Made by a program: the position numbers and the translations under genes
Shown: piece after piece, positions 6,093 to 14,561 of the stretch
Layout: each line of letters opens with the position of its first letter
Position numbering within the stretch: position 1 is the stretch's first letter
The notes under the pieces: model-generated
Told to the model about the DNA's origin: nothing
The model's database searches: none
What the model saw: only the letters and a program-made list of their open reading frames with translations
DNA from: Faecenecus sp036648855
GTDB taxonomy: Bacteria > Bacillota_I > Bacilli_A > RF39 > UBA660
Length of the DNA stretch: 23,508 nt
Assembly: GCA_036648855.1 (NCBI GenBank)
Contig: JAVWCU010000010.1
Location: forward strand, 1-23,508
Direction of reading: 5' to 3'

Positions 6093-7849
6093 GCTTTTTC
6101 CATAGTTTCAGCATATAGTTCATCTATAAATCTAATACTAGCACTACTAACATCTTGGTTATCTTGCTGTTTTTCAAAAATGAAATCTTTACGTTGATCA
6201 TCTAACCATTTCAATTCACAATTATAAATTTTTTCTCCTTGTTTATCTTGATACTTTTGTCCAGAGACATTCGTAGTATTTAAAGCATACTGATTAAACT
6301 CTTCTGTTATATCAGCTAGAGTAAGATTACTTCCTGATGTTAAGTAAGTAAAAAACTCATCTTGCATCTCCACATAGTGGTTCATAAACTCTTTGTAATT
6401 AGGATAAGTTTCGGCTTTATTATATTTTACTTTTAAATTAACATTGTTTTCATATACTGTAATTAAGAAGAATACATCCTGTAAAGAAACCTGATTGTCT
6501 TTAATAGCTATAGCTAAATTACTATAAAACTCTTTACTTAAAGTAAGAAAAACACTTGATCTTAAATCTCTTTGGAGAATTGCTATACCTTTTTCTTCTT
6601 TATCCCCAGTATATTTATTATAAAATCCTTCTTGGATAGCATCTTCATTACCATCTTGAGTAATAGAAATAGAATACATCATCTTTATAATTTCTGCTTT
6701 TTCTTCTTCTGTTTGACAACTGAAAGTATTAAATAATTCTTCTAAGTCTCCTGAAAAACATAATGTTTCCACTTTATCAATACTATTTTTAGGATTAAGT
6801 ATAGTTGCTAATTTCATATTATCAATATAACCAACTTGGCTTACATAAGTAAGTACCTCTTCTTTAGTTAAATTCATAACGCATCTATCTGTTGATCCTT
6901 CAACAAACCATCTCATATAGAGTGCATTAGCGGGTAGTTCTTCAAAGTCATAAAAAGTACCAATATTATGATCTTTTTTATCCTCATCAATACAATAGAT
7001 TTGTAATAAATGAACACTTTCATGCATAATTACCTTTTTATAGGAATCATCAGCATTATCCATCATATTTTTAACTTTAATCATTTTAGGCATGATTGTA
7101 AAAAATCTGTTTTTATCAACTTCAGCCATTGCAAAGCTAGTTCCTTCTACCATTTTTAAATCGCTAAGAACACACTTTACTCTATCAATATCAACATTAG
7201 GATAATCTTTATATTGGTTTATTACTTCCATCACTATTTCACATATATCTTTAATTTGTTCATCTGCTAACTCTTTATAAAATGTTATTCTTTTATGTTT
7301 AGGAATTGCAAAGTATTCAGCATTATTAGCTTTAACAGAGTCATAAAGATCAGAAGCTGTTAAACCCTTTAAAGATTTAGTATGTTTCATTTGTAAATCT
7401 TTTTCTCTAGCTATTTTATATGACTCCATAGACTCTTCAATATTATAAAGATTTTCATAGGTATAATTAACTTTTGATTCATTAGATTCTAAATAGTTGG
7501 TAAATGCTGCTAAGGCTTCATCTGAACAAGTTAGTTCTAGATGATTAAAATTATCAGTAGTTTTTAAAGTAGCATTATTTTCTTTTATTAAAATTTCTGT
7601 ACTATTATCTACTGCCACTTCACTGCTATTAGAGGAAGCAGAAGTACTAGTAGTACTGATACTACTAGTTCGATTATTTCTAATCTCCTCTATTGATTTT
7701 CTTGCTCTAGACATACTACCACAACCAGAAAGCAAAACTGTTAAAGAGAGAATTACTGCAACTGGTAAAGTTTTAACTAATTGTTTATGATATAGTTTAT
7801 ACTTATGATTAATTTTATCGTTTTTTAATACAACTAAATGGTCAATCAT
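6086..7849 (-). CDS. Lipoprotein with HExxH...EGSTD zinc-metalloprotease signature, within the type VII island
   Basis: The start is fixed at ATG 7849. AGGAGGG lies 4 nt upstream, and the in-frame ATG at 7873 overlaps the -10 of the gene's own promoter. The product is 587 aa. A basic stretch and hydrophobic helix end in the lipobox LLSGC (Cys43), so it should be lipid-anchored outside the membrane. A Ser/Thr-rich linker follows. HESVH (276-280) gives two zinc ligands and the catalytic Glu. VEGSTD downstream (Glu317) is placed like the third ligand of gluzincin-type peptidases. The remaining 270 residues are helical without a motif I know. It has its own promoter and terminator between esaB and the WXG100 genes. 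Processing of exported substrates, or cell-surface proteolysis, is inferred from position; no named family was recognised. Confidence 0.75.
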   Translation of the reverse strand: MIDHLVVLKNDKINHKYKLYHKQLVKTLPVAVILSLTVLLSGCGSMSRARKSIEEIRNNRTSSISTTSTSASSNSSEVAVDNSTEILIKENNATLKTTDNFNHLELTCSDEALAAFTNYLESNESKVNYTYENLYNIEESMESYKIAREKDLQMKHTKSLKGLTASDLYDSVKANNAEYFAIPKHKRITFYKELADEQIKDICEIVMEVINQYKDYPNVDIDRVKCVLSDLKMVEGTSFAMAEVDKNRFFTIMPKMIKVKNMMDNADDSYKKVIMHESVHLLQIYCIDEDKKDHNIGTFYDFEELPANALYMRWFVEGSTDRCVMNLTKEEVLTYVSQVGYIDNMKLATILNPKNSIDKVETLCFSGDLEELFNTFSCQTEEEKAEIIKMMYSISITQDGNEDAIQEGFYNKYTGDKEEKGIAILQRDLRSSVFLTLSKEFYSNLAIAIKDNQVSLQDVFFLITVYENNVNLKVKYNKAETYPNYKEFMNHYVEMQDEFFTYLTSGSNLTLADITEEFNQYALNTTNVSGQKYQDKQGEKIYNCELKWLDDQRKDFIFEKQQDNQDVSSASIRFIDELYAETMEKAK

Positions 7850-7873
7850 GTTACCCTCCTGTTTAATATCCAT

Positions 7874-7902
7874 ATTATAGTAGTATTTTTACTAACAGTC
7901 AA
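7874..7902 (-). promoter_or_regulatory. Sigma-A type promoter of the lipoprotein gene
   Basis: TTGACT (7902-7897) and TATAAT (7879-7874) are separated by exactly 17 bp on the minus strand. Transcription would begin near 7867, 18 bases before the chosen ATG, and would exclude the upstream ATG at 7873. Confidence 0.8.
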
Positions 7903-7907
7903 GTTAT

Positions 7908-8162
7908 TTATAGAAGAACTAAACTTGTCCCATTTCTAATATCTGTTTCTCTAACTAGTTGATCTACTCCATATTTAACATTCGTGTCACGATTATATAA
8001 TGCACTTTTAGCATCACCTCTATAAGCACCATTTGTAAAATCACTAACTACTCTATTTAGTAAAGCAATAATATTACCAATCTTTTTATTAACAGGAATA
8101 TATATATTATAGACTTTATCAACATCAGGAACTATTAATTCTATTAAAATTTTATTCTTCAT
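7908..8162 (-). CDS. esaB: EsaB/YukD-type ubiquitin-like protein
   Basis: An 84-aa protein whose size and pattern match the YukD/EsaB family. It has a beta-grasp ubiquitin-like start (KILIELIVPDVDKVYNIYIP), then the helix IGNIIALLNRVV, then short strands ending RETDIRNGTSLVLL, typical of these proteins. EsaB is a cytoplasmic accessory or regulator of type VIIb secretion. The gene overlaps the last 11 bases of essC, with AGGTG inside the essC end serving as ribosome binding site, so the two are translationally coupled. In staphylococcal ess and Bacillus yuk loci esaB usually precedes essC; here it follows. Confidence 0.85.
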   Translation of the reverse strand: MKNKILIELIVPDVDKVYNIYIPVNKKIGNIIALLNRVVSDFTNGAYRGDAKSALYNRDTNVKYGVDQLVRETDIRNGTSLVLL

Positions 8163-11100
8163 CTTTATTCACCTCTGCCTCTACCACATATTTTATAAAT
8201 ACATGTTCTCCATGATGAACAACTAATCCCATATAGGGATAACTAATCTTTCTTTCATCCATAGTCATATTAGTAATATTAATAGCCATTTGCCCCCAAC
8301 TTCCTTCATCTAACCAAATTCCGTTTGAGGTATCAACTTGGGACTGATACCAAGATTCTAATTGTAAGCGCTTATAATTAATATAACTATCAGCAAAAAT
8401 AAAGTAACAATTATTTAGCTTTTCTGCTGAGTTAAAAATATTATTACATACTTGTAAACCAATAGGAGAAAGCTTATTTCTCAAATTACCTATTCCTAAA
8501 AACAAGTAAATATTATTAGTACCAGTTTCATTAGATGCCATGATTTCATTATTTAAATTAACCATTCCTTGATCATCACTATTATAGAAATTATTTTCAA
8601 AGTCCTTATTAGCCATTAAAGAGATAAAATCTATAACTTTAACTTGAGTATTAGCTAGTTGTTTAAATTCTTCTAATAAAATTGTCAAGAAAGAAGTGTT
8701 TTTAGTTATATCATTTGATAATATCGTTGTAAACCGGTTTTGAATAAAATTATAGCCATAAACTTTTTTAGTGTTTATATCATAACCTATGGGTAAATTA
8801 GTTATAGAATCAATTTCATCTTTAATATCTGTAAAAGTAACAATTTCAGGAACTGTAGGAATCTTTTTAGCTCTAGTTGTATAGGCTTTATTACATTGTT
8901 CTGCTACACTGCGAATTACTGAATTGATTTCTTTTGGTTTATATATATATGCTGTTTGGAACTCTACTACTCTATCATTATGTTCTATTAATCCTCGCCC
9001 AAAGAATTTAGCAGGAAATAAGTCTCTTGGAGCATTTAACAGAGTTCTATAATCACTATCTGCTGCTAATTGAAGTGTTATCTTATGATTAAAGCTCTGA
9101 GCCATTCTAGATCTAACTGTTGAAGTAGATGAAACAGTTATAATAAATACTACTCCGTATTTAGCACCATCTCTGATAAATCCCTGTATTCCTTCAGCAT
9201 ATTTAACATATGTTTCACTAAATGATTCATAATTATTGATAACAATAATAATTAAAGGCTCTTTATTACCACTATTTTCACAGTAAGAATTATAATTACC
9301 ACCATAATCAGCAAAGAGATTTTTCCGTCTTTCTAATTCTTCATCAATCATACCAAAGAGTTCAAATATTTTATTATCTTCATCAATAGTAATAACTTCT
9401 CCCACATGAGGCATTTTATAAAACATCTTAAGTGTTTCAGCTCCTAAATCGATTATGTAGAAGTTAACTTCGGCTGGAGTATTTTCAATAATACAAGAGA
9501 AGATAATAGTCGATAGTAAGTTCTCTTTTCCACTACCAGATTGTCCATATATTAAAGTATTACCATCATGATTTAGGTCTAAATTCAGTAACCCTTGTTT
9601 TTGAGCAGCTGGCTCATCATATTCTCCTATAACTGGATTAATATGATAAGGAACTGATTTATAGTTATATTTTTTCTTTAAATCTGTAATATATATTTCA
9701 CTAGGTATAGCATCTAACCATAGCTTTTTAGTTTTTAAGTTTTCCTTGCTAGCAATATTAGAGATATATTTAACAATATTAGTTAATTGATCACCTAGTT
9801 CATTAGTCTTATCTTTTTTAACTAGATCATTAATAGATTTAGTAACATATCCAATATTATTAACAAAACTAATTGAATCATCTTCTTTACGAAGAACAAC
9901 ATCAGTTGGAATATATCTAGCCCCACACCATCCAGATTGTCCTATATCAAAGTAATCATTATATCCAACTTGTAAATAGAAACGCCCTGTCTCTTTAATA
10001 CTTGCAGCTTCTGGTCTTTTTAACATTTCCATACTATCTGATCTATCTTGAACTTTCATACAAATTTTAAATTTAGAATTACTCCAAATTTGATCGTTAA
10101 CTACTCCGGTTGGCTTTTGGGTTGCTAAGATTAAGTGAATGCCTAAACTTCTCCCTATTCTAGCAGTTGAAATTAGTTGTTGCATAAATTCTGGTTGTTG
10201 AGATTTTAACTCAGCAAACTCATCACTAATAATAAATAGATGGGCCATAGGTTCTTTTACTACACCCTCACGGTATAATTTTTGATACTTATATATATCT
10301 ATAGTACTTTCCCCTAATTGGTCTCTAACTTCATTAAATTGACGTTGTCTTCTTTTCATTTCACTTTCAATAGATACTAAGGTCCTATTCATTTCACTAG
10401 TATCTAGGTTAGTAATTGTTCCTATTAAATGGGGAATTCTAACTCCAGTTTCTTTATTCTCAAAAGCACCTGCTAAACCTCCACCCTTATAATCTATTAA
10501 AACAAACTGAGCTTCATATGGATGATAATTGGCTGCCATTGACAAAATAAAAGTAATAATGAACTCACTTTTACCACTACCAGTAGAACCGGCAATAAGT
10601 CCATGTGGTCCATGAAATTTTTCATGTAAATCAAGTTTAAATTGTTCTCCATTAGTATGAATACCAACAGGAACAGATAAACTGACAACTGGATTATTAT
10701 TTTTCCATCTATTAAGTATATTTAGTTGTTCTATTTTAGAGACATTATACATTTCTAAGAAAGATAGCATGGTTGGTAAAACAGATAGCCCATCTGTTGT
10801 CATTAATGGTATATTAGCTAAAACATTACTAATATGACGCATATCAAGCTCTAAACTATATTCATTAGAAAATTTATTGTGTTCCAAATTATTTATTTCT
10901 GTACCTAAAATTCGACCAGTCTTTTCTCCTATTTCAATAAATGTTGAACACTTATTAGGTAAATCTCGCATATTATTAGCAAAACAAAGAAAAGAAAATC
11001 CGTAATTATAATTATCTTTTAAAATATCATCAATAATAACTGTACCTTTAGTAGCTTTATAATCATCATTAATTATTACATAATATGGTGCGAAATTTTT

Positions 11101-12762
11101 ATAGCCAGCTTCTTTTTTTACTTCTTCTGTTGCACTGCTATTAGTTTTTAACATTTCTTTACGAGTCTTATATTCATGATCTAAATAACTAGATAATTCA
11201 TTAATTTCTTCTGGAGTAGTTGCTAAAAATCTTGTGGCTTTATCTTTACTCCAACAATGAGGTAGATATTTAATATACTCCCAACGTTTTTCATTTTCCT
11301 TACTAGTTAGAACAACAATCTTTAAATCATTGGCACTTTGTAATGCAATTAATTGGAGAATTAAGCCATCTATATAATTGTTTTTATAACTACATTCAGC
11401 AAAGAAACCAAATGAAGTCATTTCTGACAACGATACTGTAATAGGAACGTTATTTAATTCTTTAGAATGATTTACAACCTGATAAACTTCTTTAACTAAG
11501 TTATCTTCTTCTAAAGTAAAATGTTCTTCAGGAGCTTGAATATTAATGTTAGCTGATTTACTCCCCATTCCTAAACGAATATTTAAAAAATCTCGATCAG
11601 TAACTTCTCTAGACCAAAAGTTTATATTACTACTTTGATTATTTATCATATCATAACATTCTCTAATAGAAGGATTATTATTATTTAAAATTTGTTCTTG
11701 TTTTTTAATTATTCCTTCTATAGTAGTGGCTTTTTGTTTTAAATACTCTCGGTATTTTTCTTGTCTTAATTTCTCATGTTTCTTCTTACGGTTTTTCTGA
11801 TAACTAGAAGTTAATCGAGGTAAAATAAGACATCCAATAATCATGGCAACTGTCATTACTAAAGCTGGTAAAGCTGACATTAAAGTCTTAGTACCTGTTG
11901 ATAATCCATATATAACAGTATAACCAGTCATCAAAGAAGATGCTGCCATTGTAATACTTGACCCAATCGATAAGATAAAAGGAAGTTCTTCAGCTAAATC
12001 TCCCTTAGGAGGAGCATCAATTACAATGTTTTCTTCAGTTAGAGTATTAGTTAAGCGAGGGACATGATAAAAATAATCACTATCTTTATATAAATTAATA
12101 CAGGAATCATTGTCCGATACAGCATTATACTTGGTTATATCATATTCAGCTGGTTCATTATATAAGTCAAAACCATTTACTGAAATACACTTATTAGGAT
12201 TATTTAGTTTTATAAAATAATTCATCCAAATGATTCGTAAACCATTTATAAAAATAATATCTCCTATATGTAAAATAGATTCTTTTACAGCATTATTATT
12301 TAAGTAAATAGTATGTGCCTCATCTTTAGAAACTAAATACCAATTAGCTTCTTTTTTAACAAGTGCGGCTTGTATAGGGGCAGTCAAGTTATTATTGTAA
12401 GTAATATGACAATCTTCAGACCTACCAATGGTAATTTCTGTTGCTTGCTTAAAATCTAGTTTATAAGTTACCTCATCAACAATTGGAAGAGCATATAAAA
12501 GAATAGGTTCTTCATGACCTAAAAAAGTTAGATTATAGTAATTATATTCTTTTAATTCTATTGACCAAATAGTTTGATTATTATCAGTTATATTAACACT
12601 ACCATTACTTTTTAATTCCCAAATATTATTTACAGCTTCAATAGTAATTAAGCTTTCAGTTATACTGTCATCATAAATATAAGGTATTAAAAAAGATTCC
12701 TCGGCTTTTTCTGGTAAATCAAATTGAGTAATTTTAGTTTTACTCATAATAAATATTCTCAC
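8152..12762 (-). CDS. essC: EssC-type FtsK/SpoIIIE ATPase of type VIIb secretion
   Basis: The 1536-aa length matches EssC. Order of parts: an N-terminal FHA domain (about residues 100-180, TIGRSEDCHITYN); two transmembrane helices at about 262-288 and 294-315; a basic coiled segment; then three FtsK-like modules. The first module has a complete Walker A GSTGSGKS (725-732) and Walker B LFIISDE (Asp847, Glu848). The second has GQSGSGKE (1073-1080), with Glu replacing Ser/Thr, and IIIVINN in place of a Walker B Asp. The third has no visible Walker A. EssC is the membrane motor that drives WXG100 and LXG export. The GTG at 12762 and the ATG at 12747 both have only weak ribosome binding sites, so the first five residues are uncertain. 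A promoter lies just upstream and esaB overlaps the end. Confidence 0.93.
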   Translation of the reverse strand: MRIFIMSKTKITQFDLPEKAEESFLIPYIYDDSITESLITIEAVNNIWELKSNGSVNITDNNQTIWSIELKEYNYYNLTFLGHEEPILLYALPIVDEVTYKLDFKQATEITIGRSEDCHITYNNNLTAPIQAALVKKEANWYLVSKDEAHTIYLNNNAVKESILHIGDIIFINGLRIIWMNYFIKLNNPNKCISVNGFDLYNEPAEYDITKYNAVSDNDSCINLYKDSDYFYHVPRLTNTLTEENIVIDAPPKGDLAEELPFILSIGSSITMAASSLMTGYTVIYGLSTGTKTLMSALPALVMTVAMIIGCLILPRLTSSYQKNRKKKHEKLRQEKYREYLKQKATTIEGIIKKQEQILNNNNPSIRECYDMINNQSSNINFWSREVTDRDFLNIRLGMGSKSANINIQAPEEHFTLEEDNLVKEVYQVVNHSKELNNVPITVSLSEMTSFGFFAECSYKNNYIDGLILQLIALQSANDLKIVVLTSKENEKRWEYIKYLPHCWSKDKATRFLATTPEEINELSSYLDHEYKTRKEMLKTNSSATEEVKKEAGYKNFAPYYVIINDDYKATKGTVIIDDILKDNYNYGFSFLCFANNMRDLPNKCSTFIEIGEKTGRILGTEINNLEHNKFSNEYSLELDMRHISNVLANIPLMTTDGLSVLPTMLSFLEMYNVSKIEQLNILNRWKNNNPVVSLSVPVGIHTNGEQFKLDLHEKFHGPHGLIAGSTGSGKSEFIITFILSMAANYHPYEAQFVLIDYKGGGLAGAFENKETGVRIPHLIGTITNLDTSEMNRTLVSIESEMKRRQRQFNEVRDQLGESTIDIYKYQKLYREGVVKEPMAHLFIISDEFAELKSQQPEFMQQLISTARIGRSLGIHLILATQKPTGVVNDQIWSNSKFKICMKVQDRSDSMEMLKRPEAASIKETGRFYLQVGYNDYFDIGQSGWCGARYIPTDVVLRKEDDSISFVNNIGYVTKSINDLVKKDKTNELGDQLTNIVKYISNIASKENLKTKKLWLDAIPSEIYITDLKKKYNYKSVPYHINPVIGEYDEPAAQKQGLLNLDLNHDGNTLIYGQSGSGKENLLSTIIFSCIIENTPAEVNFYIIDLGAETLKMFYKMPHVGEVITIDEDNKIFELFGMIDEELERRKNLFADYGGNYNSYCENSGNKEPLIIIVINNYESFSETYVKYAEGIQGFIRDGAKYGVVFIITVSSTSTVRSRMAQSFNHKITLQLAADSDYRTLLNAPRDLFPAKFFGRGLIEHNDRVVEFQTAYIYKPKEINSVIRSVAEQCNKAYTTRAKKIPTVPEIVTFTDIKDEIDSITNLPIGYDINTKKVYGYNFIQNRFTTILSNDITKNTSFLTILLEEFKQLANTQVKVIDFISLMANKDFENNFYNSDDQGMVNLNNEIMASNETGTNNIYLFLGIGNLRNKLSPIGLQVCNNIFNSAEKLNNCYFIFADSYINYKRLQLESWYQSQVDTSNGIWLDEGSWGQMAINITNMTMDERKISYPYMGLVVHHGEHVFIKYVVEAEVNKDEE

Positions 12763-12799
12763 TGTCTCAACCCCACTTTATCTTTTTTATTCTACTTAA

Positions 12800-12828
12800 A
12801 TTATACAGATAAAAAAGAGGTATTACAA
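12800..12828 (-). promoter_or_regulatory. Promoter of essC-esaB
   Basis: TTGTAA (12828-12823) and TATAAT (12805-12800) with a 17-bp spacer on the minus strand, about 40 bases before essC. It makes essC-esaB a unit separate from the PRC-barrel gene upstream. Confidence 0.7.
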
Positions 12829-12839
12829 GCTATAATATT

Positions 12840-13070
12840 TTAATTTATTTTCACTAAAATAACATCTTCTCCTATTTTAGTAATACTAGTCCAGTTAATT
12901 TCAGTATCTTGGCCTTTGTTTAAGAAAGATAGAGCCTTTTTATTGGGTTCTATAACAAAAGAAACAATATTACCTTTTTCTTCATCAATTTTTACATCAA
13001 TAATATTACCAATATTTTTACCATCTAGAATATTAACAACATTTTTATTTTGTAAATCTGATAAACGCAT
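12840..13070 (-). CDS. PRC-barrel protein of the YlmC/YmxH family
   Basis: The start is set at ATG 13070: AGGTGA lies 5 nt upstream, and MRLSDLQNKNVVN is the family's usual beginning. A GTG at 13079 in the same frame overlaps the ribosome binding site. The 76-aa protein is a single PRC-barrel: DGKNIGNIIDVKIDEEKGNIVSFVIEP, ending INWTSITKIGEDVILVKI. YlmC/YmxH proteins are conserved small cytoplasmic proteins of Firmicutes, linked to sporulation by name only; their molecular role is poorly defined. The gene has its own promoter and stands between the tRNA gene and the type VII island, probably unrelated to secretion. Confidence 0.85.
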   Translation of the reverse strand: MRLSDLQNKNVVNILDGKNIGNIIDVKIDEEKGNIVSFVIEPNKKALSFLNKGQDTEINWTSITKIGEDVILVKIN

Positions 13071-13087
13071 ATACTTCACCTAATTTA

Positions 13088-13117
13088 AGTATATGTAAAA
13101 ATAGTAAATTAAATCAA
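13088..13117 (-). promoter_or_regulatory. Promoter of the PRC-barrel gene
   Basis: TTGATT (13117-13112) and TATACT (13093-13088) with an 18-bp spacer on the minus strand. The transcript start would fall near 13082, about 12 bases before the ATG. Confidence 0.55.
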
Positions 13118-13150
13118 AATAAAAACCTAACAATTTATAATTGTTAAGTT
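13113..13150 (-). terminator. Intrinsic terminator of the tRNA-Lys gene
   Basis: A 12-bp stem with one G-T wobble (13124-13135 with 13139-13150) and a three-base loop. The minus strand then reads TTTTTATTTT. It lies 13 bases after the tRNA CCA. Confidence 0.8.
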
Positions 13151-13162
13151 TGTAATTCTATA

Positions 13163-13238
13163 TGGTGTCCCCTTGGGGGCTCGGACCCCAGACCCACTGA
13201 TTAAGAGTCAGTTGCTCTACCAACTGAGCTAAGGAGAC
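13163..13238 (-). tRNA. tRNA-Lys (anticodon CTT), CCA encoded, with C55
   Basis: A full cloverleaf of 76 nt. The acceptor GTCTCCT pairs with AGGGGAC (one T-G pair), with discriminator A73 and encoded CCA. The D arm is GCTC...GAGC with GG in the loop. The anticodon arm is ACTGA/TCAGT with loop CTCTTAA, giving anticodon CTT for the Lys codon AAG. The variable loop is five bases. The T stem TGGGG/CCCCA encloses TCCGAGC, so position 55 is C rather than the near-universal T (pseudouridine). It has its own promoter and terminator. Confidence 0.93.
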
Positions 13239-13257
13239 AAAACTTAATTACTTACCC

Positions 13258-13288
13258 ATTATAGCATAAGTTAGCCCATTGTTGTCAA
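13258..13288 (-). promoter_or_regulatory. Promoter of tRNA-Lys
   Basis: A consensus -35 TTGACA (13288-13283) and an extended -10 TGCTATAAT (13266-13258), with a 19-bp spacer on the minus strand, about 20 bases before the mature tRNA 5' end. Confidence 0.7.
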
Positions 13289-13320
13289 TCTTTTTTAATA
13301 GAGAAGTAATTTAAGATATG

Positions 13321-13347
13321 AAAAGAAAAAACTGTATATTACAGTTT
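13321..13347 (-). terminator. Intrinsic terminator of the hydrolase-murF-ddl operon
   Basis: AAACTGTA (13329-13336) pairs with TACAGTTT (13340-13347) around a three-base loop. The minus strand then reads TTTTTTC and further T. The ddl stop codon lies at the hairpin tip. Confidence 0.75.
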
Positions 13348-14550
13348 CCCTTTACTACCTTTAAGTCCTTTTAAACCTTTAGAACCAGTTCCGAATCCAC
13401 TTAAGATATTATTACTAAAAGAATGGGTCTTCGTTATTCTTTTCTTATAATCTCTAATAGCAATATTAATCATATCATCTAGTAGTTCCGTATAATCTTT
13501 TTTAATAGGTTCCCATAAATAGAAAGATAAAGATCCTGGAATACTATTAACTTCATTAATATAGACATTCTCTTTCTTATTATCTACTAGAAAGTCTATT
13601 CTAGAAACACCTGATGTACCTAAAGCTCGATTAGCTTGTAGGGCAATTTCTCTTACTTCTTCCTTTAATTTAGGACTAATAGAAGCTGGAATTAACCTAC
13701 TAGCACTAGCCATACCTTTAGATCCACTGTATTTACCACCCTTAGTTTTAGATCCTCCTACATACTTATCTTCATAAGTTAAGAAGTCTTCTTTAGTTAT
13801 TACCTCTTCTATTTCACTTAAACTAGCTTGACTATAATTACCAAGAACGCTGATATTTACCTCAGTTAAATTAGGTACCATTTCTTCAACTACAATCTTT
13901 GTATCATAAGATATAGCATCTTCTATAGCTGAGACTAATTCACTTCTATCCTTAGCGGGATGAATACCGATACTACTACCTAAAGTAGCGGGTTTAATAA
14001 TAACTGGGAATACTAAATTAGTCATAATCTTCTTTAAGACTTTATCATTATCTTCTAAATACTCTGTATCATAAAACCATTCATATTTTGTTATAGGTAA
14101 AGAAGAATCTGCAAATATTTGCTTCATAAAGACTTTATCTTGACCTACAACTGAGGCATAAATATCACTGCCTACAAAAGGTATACCAATTGATTGTAAG
14201 TAACCTTGTAATACCCCATCTTCAACATTTGTACCATGGACAATTGGAAAAGCTAAATCAATACTAGCAACTACTCTTTTAAAGAAACCCTTACTTTGAA
14301 GGACGAATTCTCCTTTTTTATAATATAAAACAACATTCTTAGCATATCTTTTTACTAAGCTCATATCTTGAAATGTCTCTATATCTTTTAGAGTATCACC
14401 TGTATACCATTCTCTGTCTTTAGTAATATAGATAGGAATAATTTCATATTTTTCCGTATCCATTTTATACATAGCTTGAACAGCTGAAATAATACTTACT
14501 TCATGTTCAACACTCTCTCCTCCAAAAATAACTCCTACTTTAATTTTCAT
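13339..14550 (-). CDS. ddl: D-alanine--D-alanine ligase with a Gly/Lys-rich C-terminal tail
   Basis: A 403-aa ATP-grasp ligase that joins two D-Ala for peptidoglycan precursors. Visible marks: VGVIFGGESVEHEVSIISA at the N-terminus; FPIVHGTNVEDGVLQGYLQ; FVGSDIYASVVGQDKVFMK; the ATP-grasp PVIIKPATLGSSIGI; EEMVPNLTEVNISVLG; and the metal-binding end VSRIDFLVD...YINEVNSIPGSLSFYLWEP. The omega-loop region keeps TYEDKY, fitting D-Ala rather than D-lactate specificity (inference), but is followed by a Gly/Ser/Lys-rich insertion, roughly VGGSKTKGGKYSGSKG. After the normal end, about 27 extra residues include GSKGLKGLKGSKGKL. GAGGAGG precedes the ATG. It lies 11 nt after murF, in one operon. Confidence 0.92.
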   Translation of the reverse strand: MKIKVGVIFGGESVEHEVSIISAVQAMYKMDTEKYEIIPIYITKDREWYTGDTLKDIETFQDMSLVKRYAKNVVLYYKKGEFVLQSKGFFKRVVASIDLAFPIVHGTNVEDGVLQGYLQSIGIPFVGSDIYASVVGQDKVFMKQIFADSSLPITKYEWFYDTEYLEDNDKVLKKIMTNLVFPVIIKPATLGSSIGIHPAKDRSELVSAIEDAISYDTKIVVEEMVPNLTEVNISVLGNYSQASLSEIEEVITKEDFLTYEDKYVGGSKTKGGKYSGSKGMASASRLIPASISPKLKEEVREIALQANRALGTSGVSRIDFLVDNKKENVYINEVNSIPGSLSFYLWEPIKKDYTELLDDMINIAIRDYKKRITKTHSFSNNILSGFGTGSKGLKGLKGSKGKL

Positions 14551-14561
14551 AAAATCCTCCT

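Noticed and set aside
10497..10688. 63-codon minus frame inside essC
   Set aside because: It lies in the essC ATPase domain 1 coding region in another frame, with no independent start signal.
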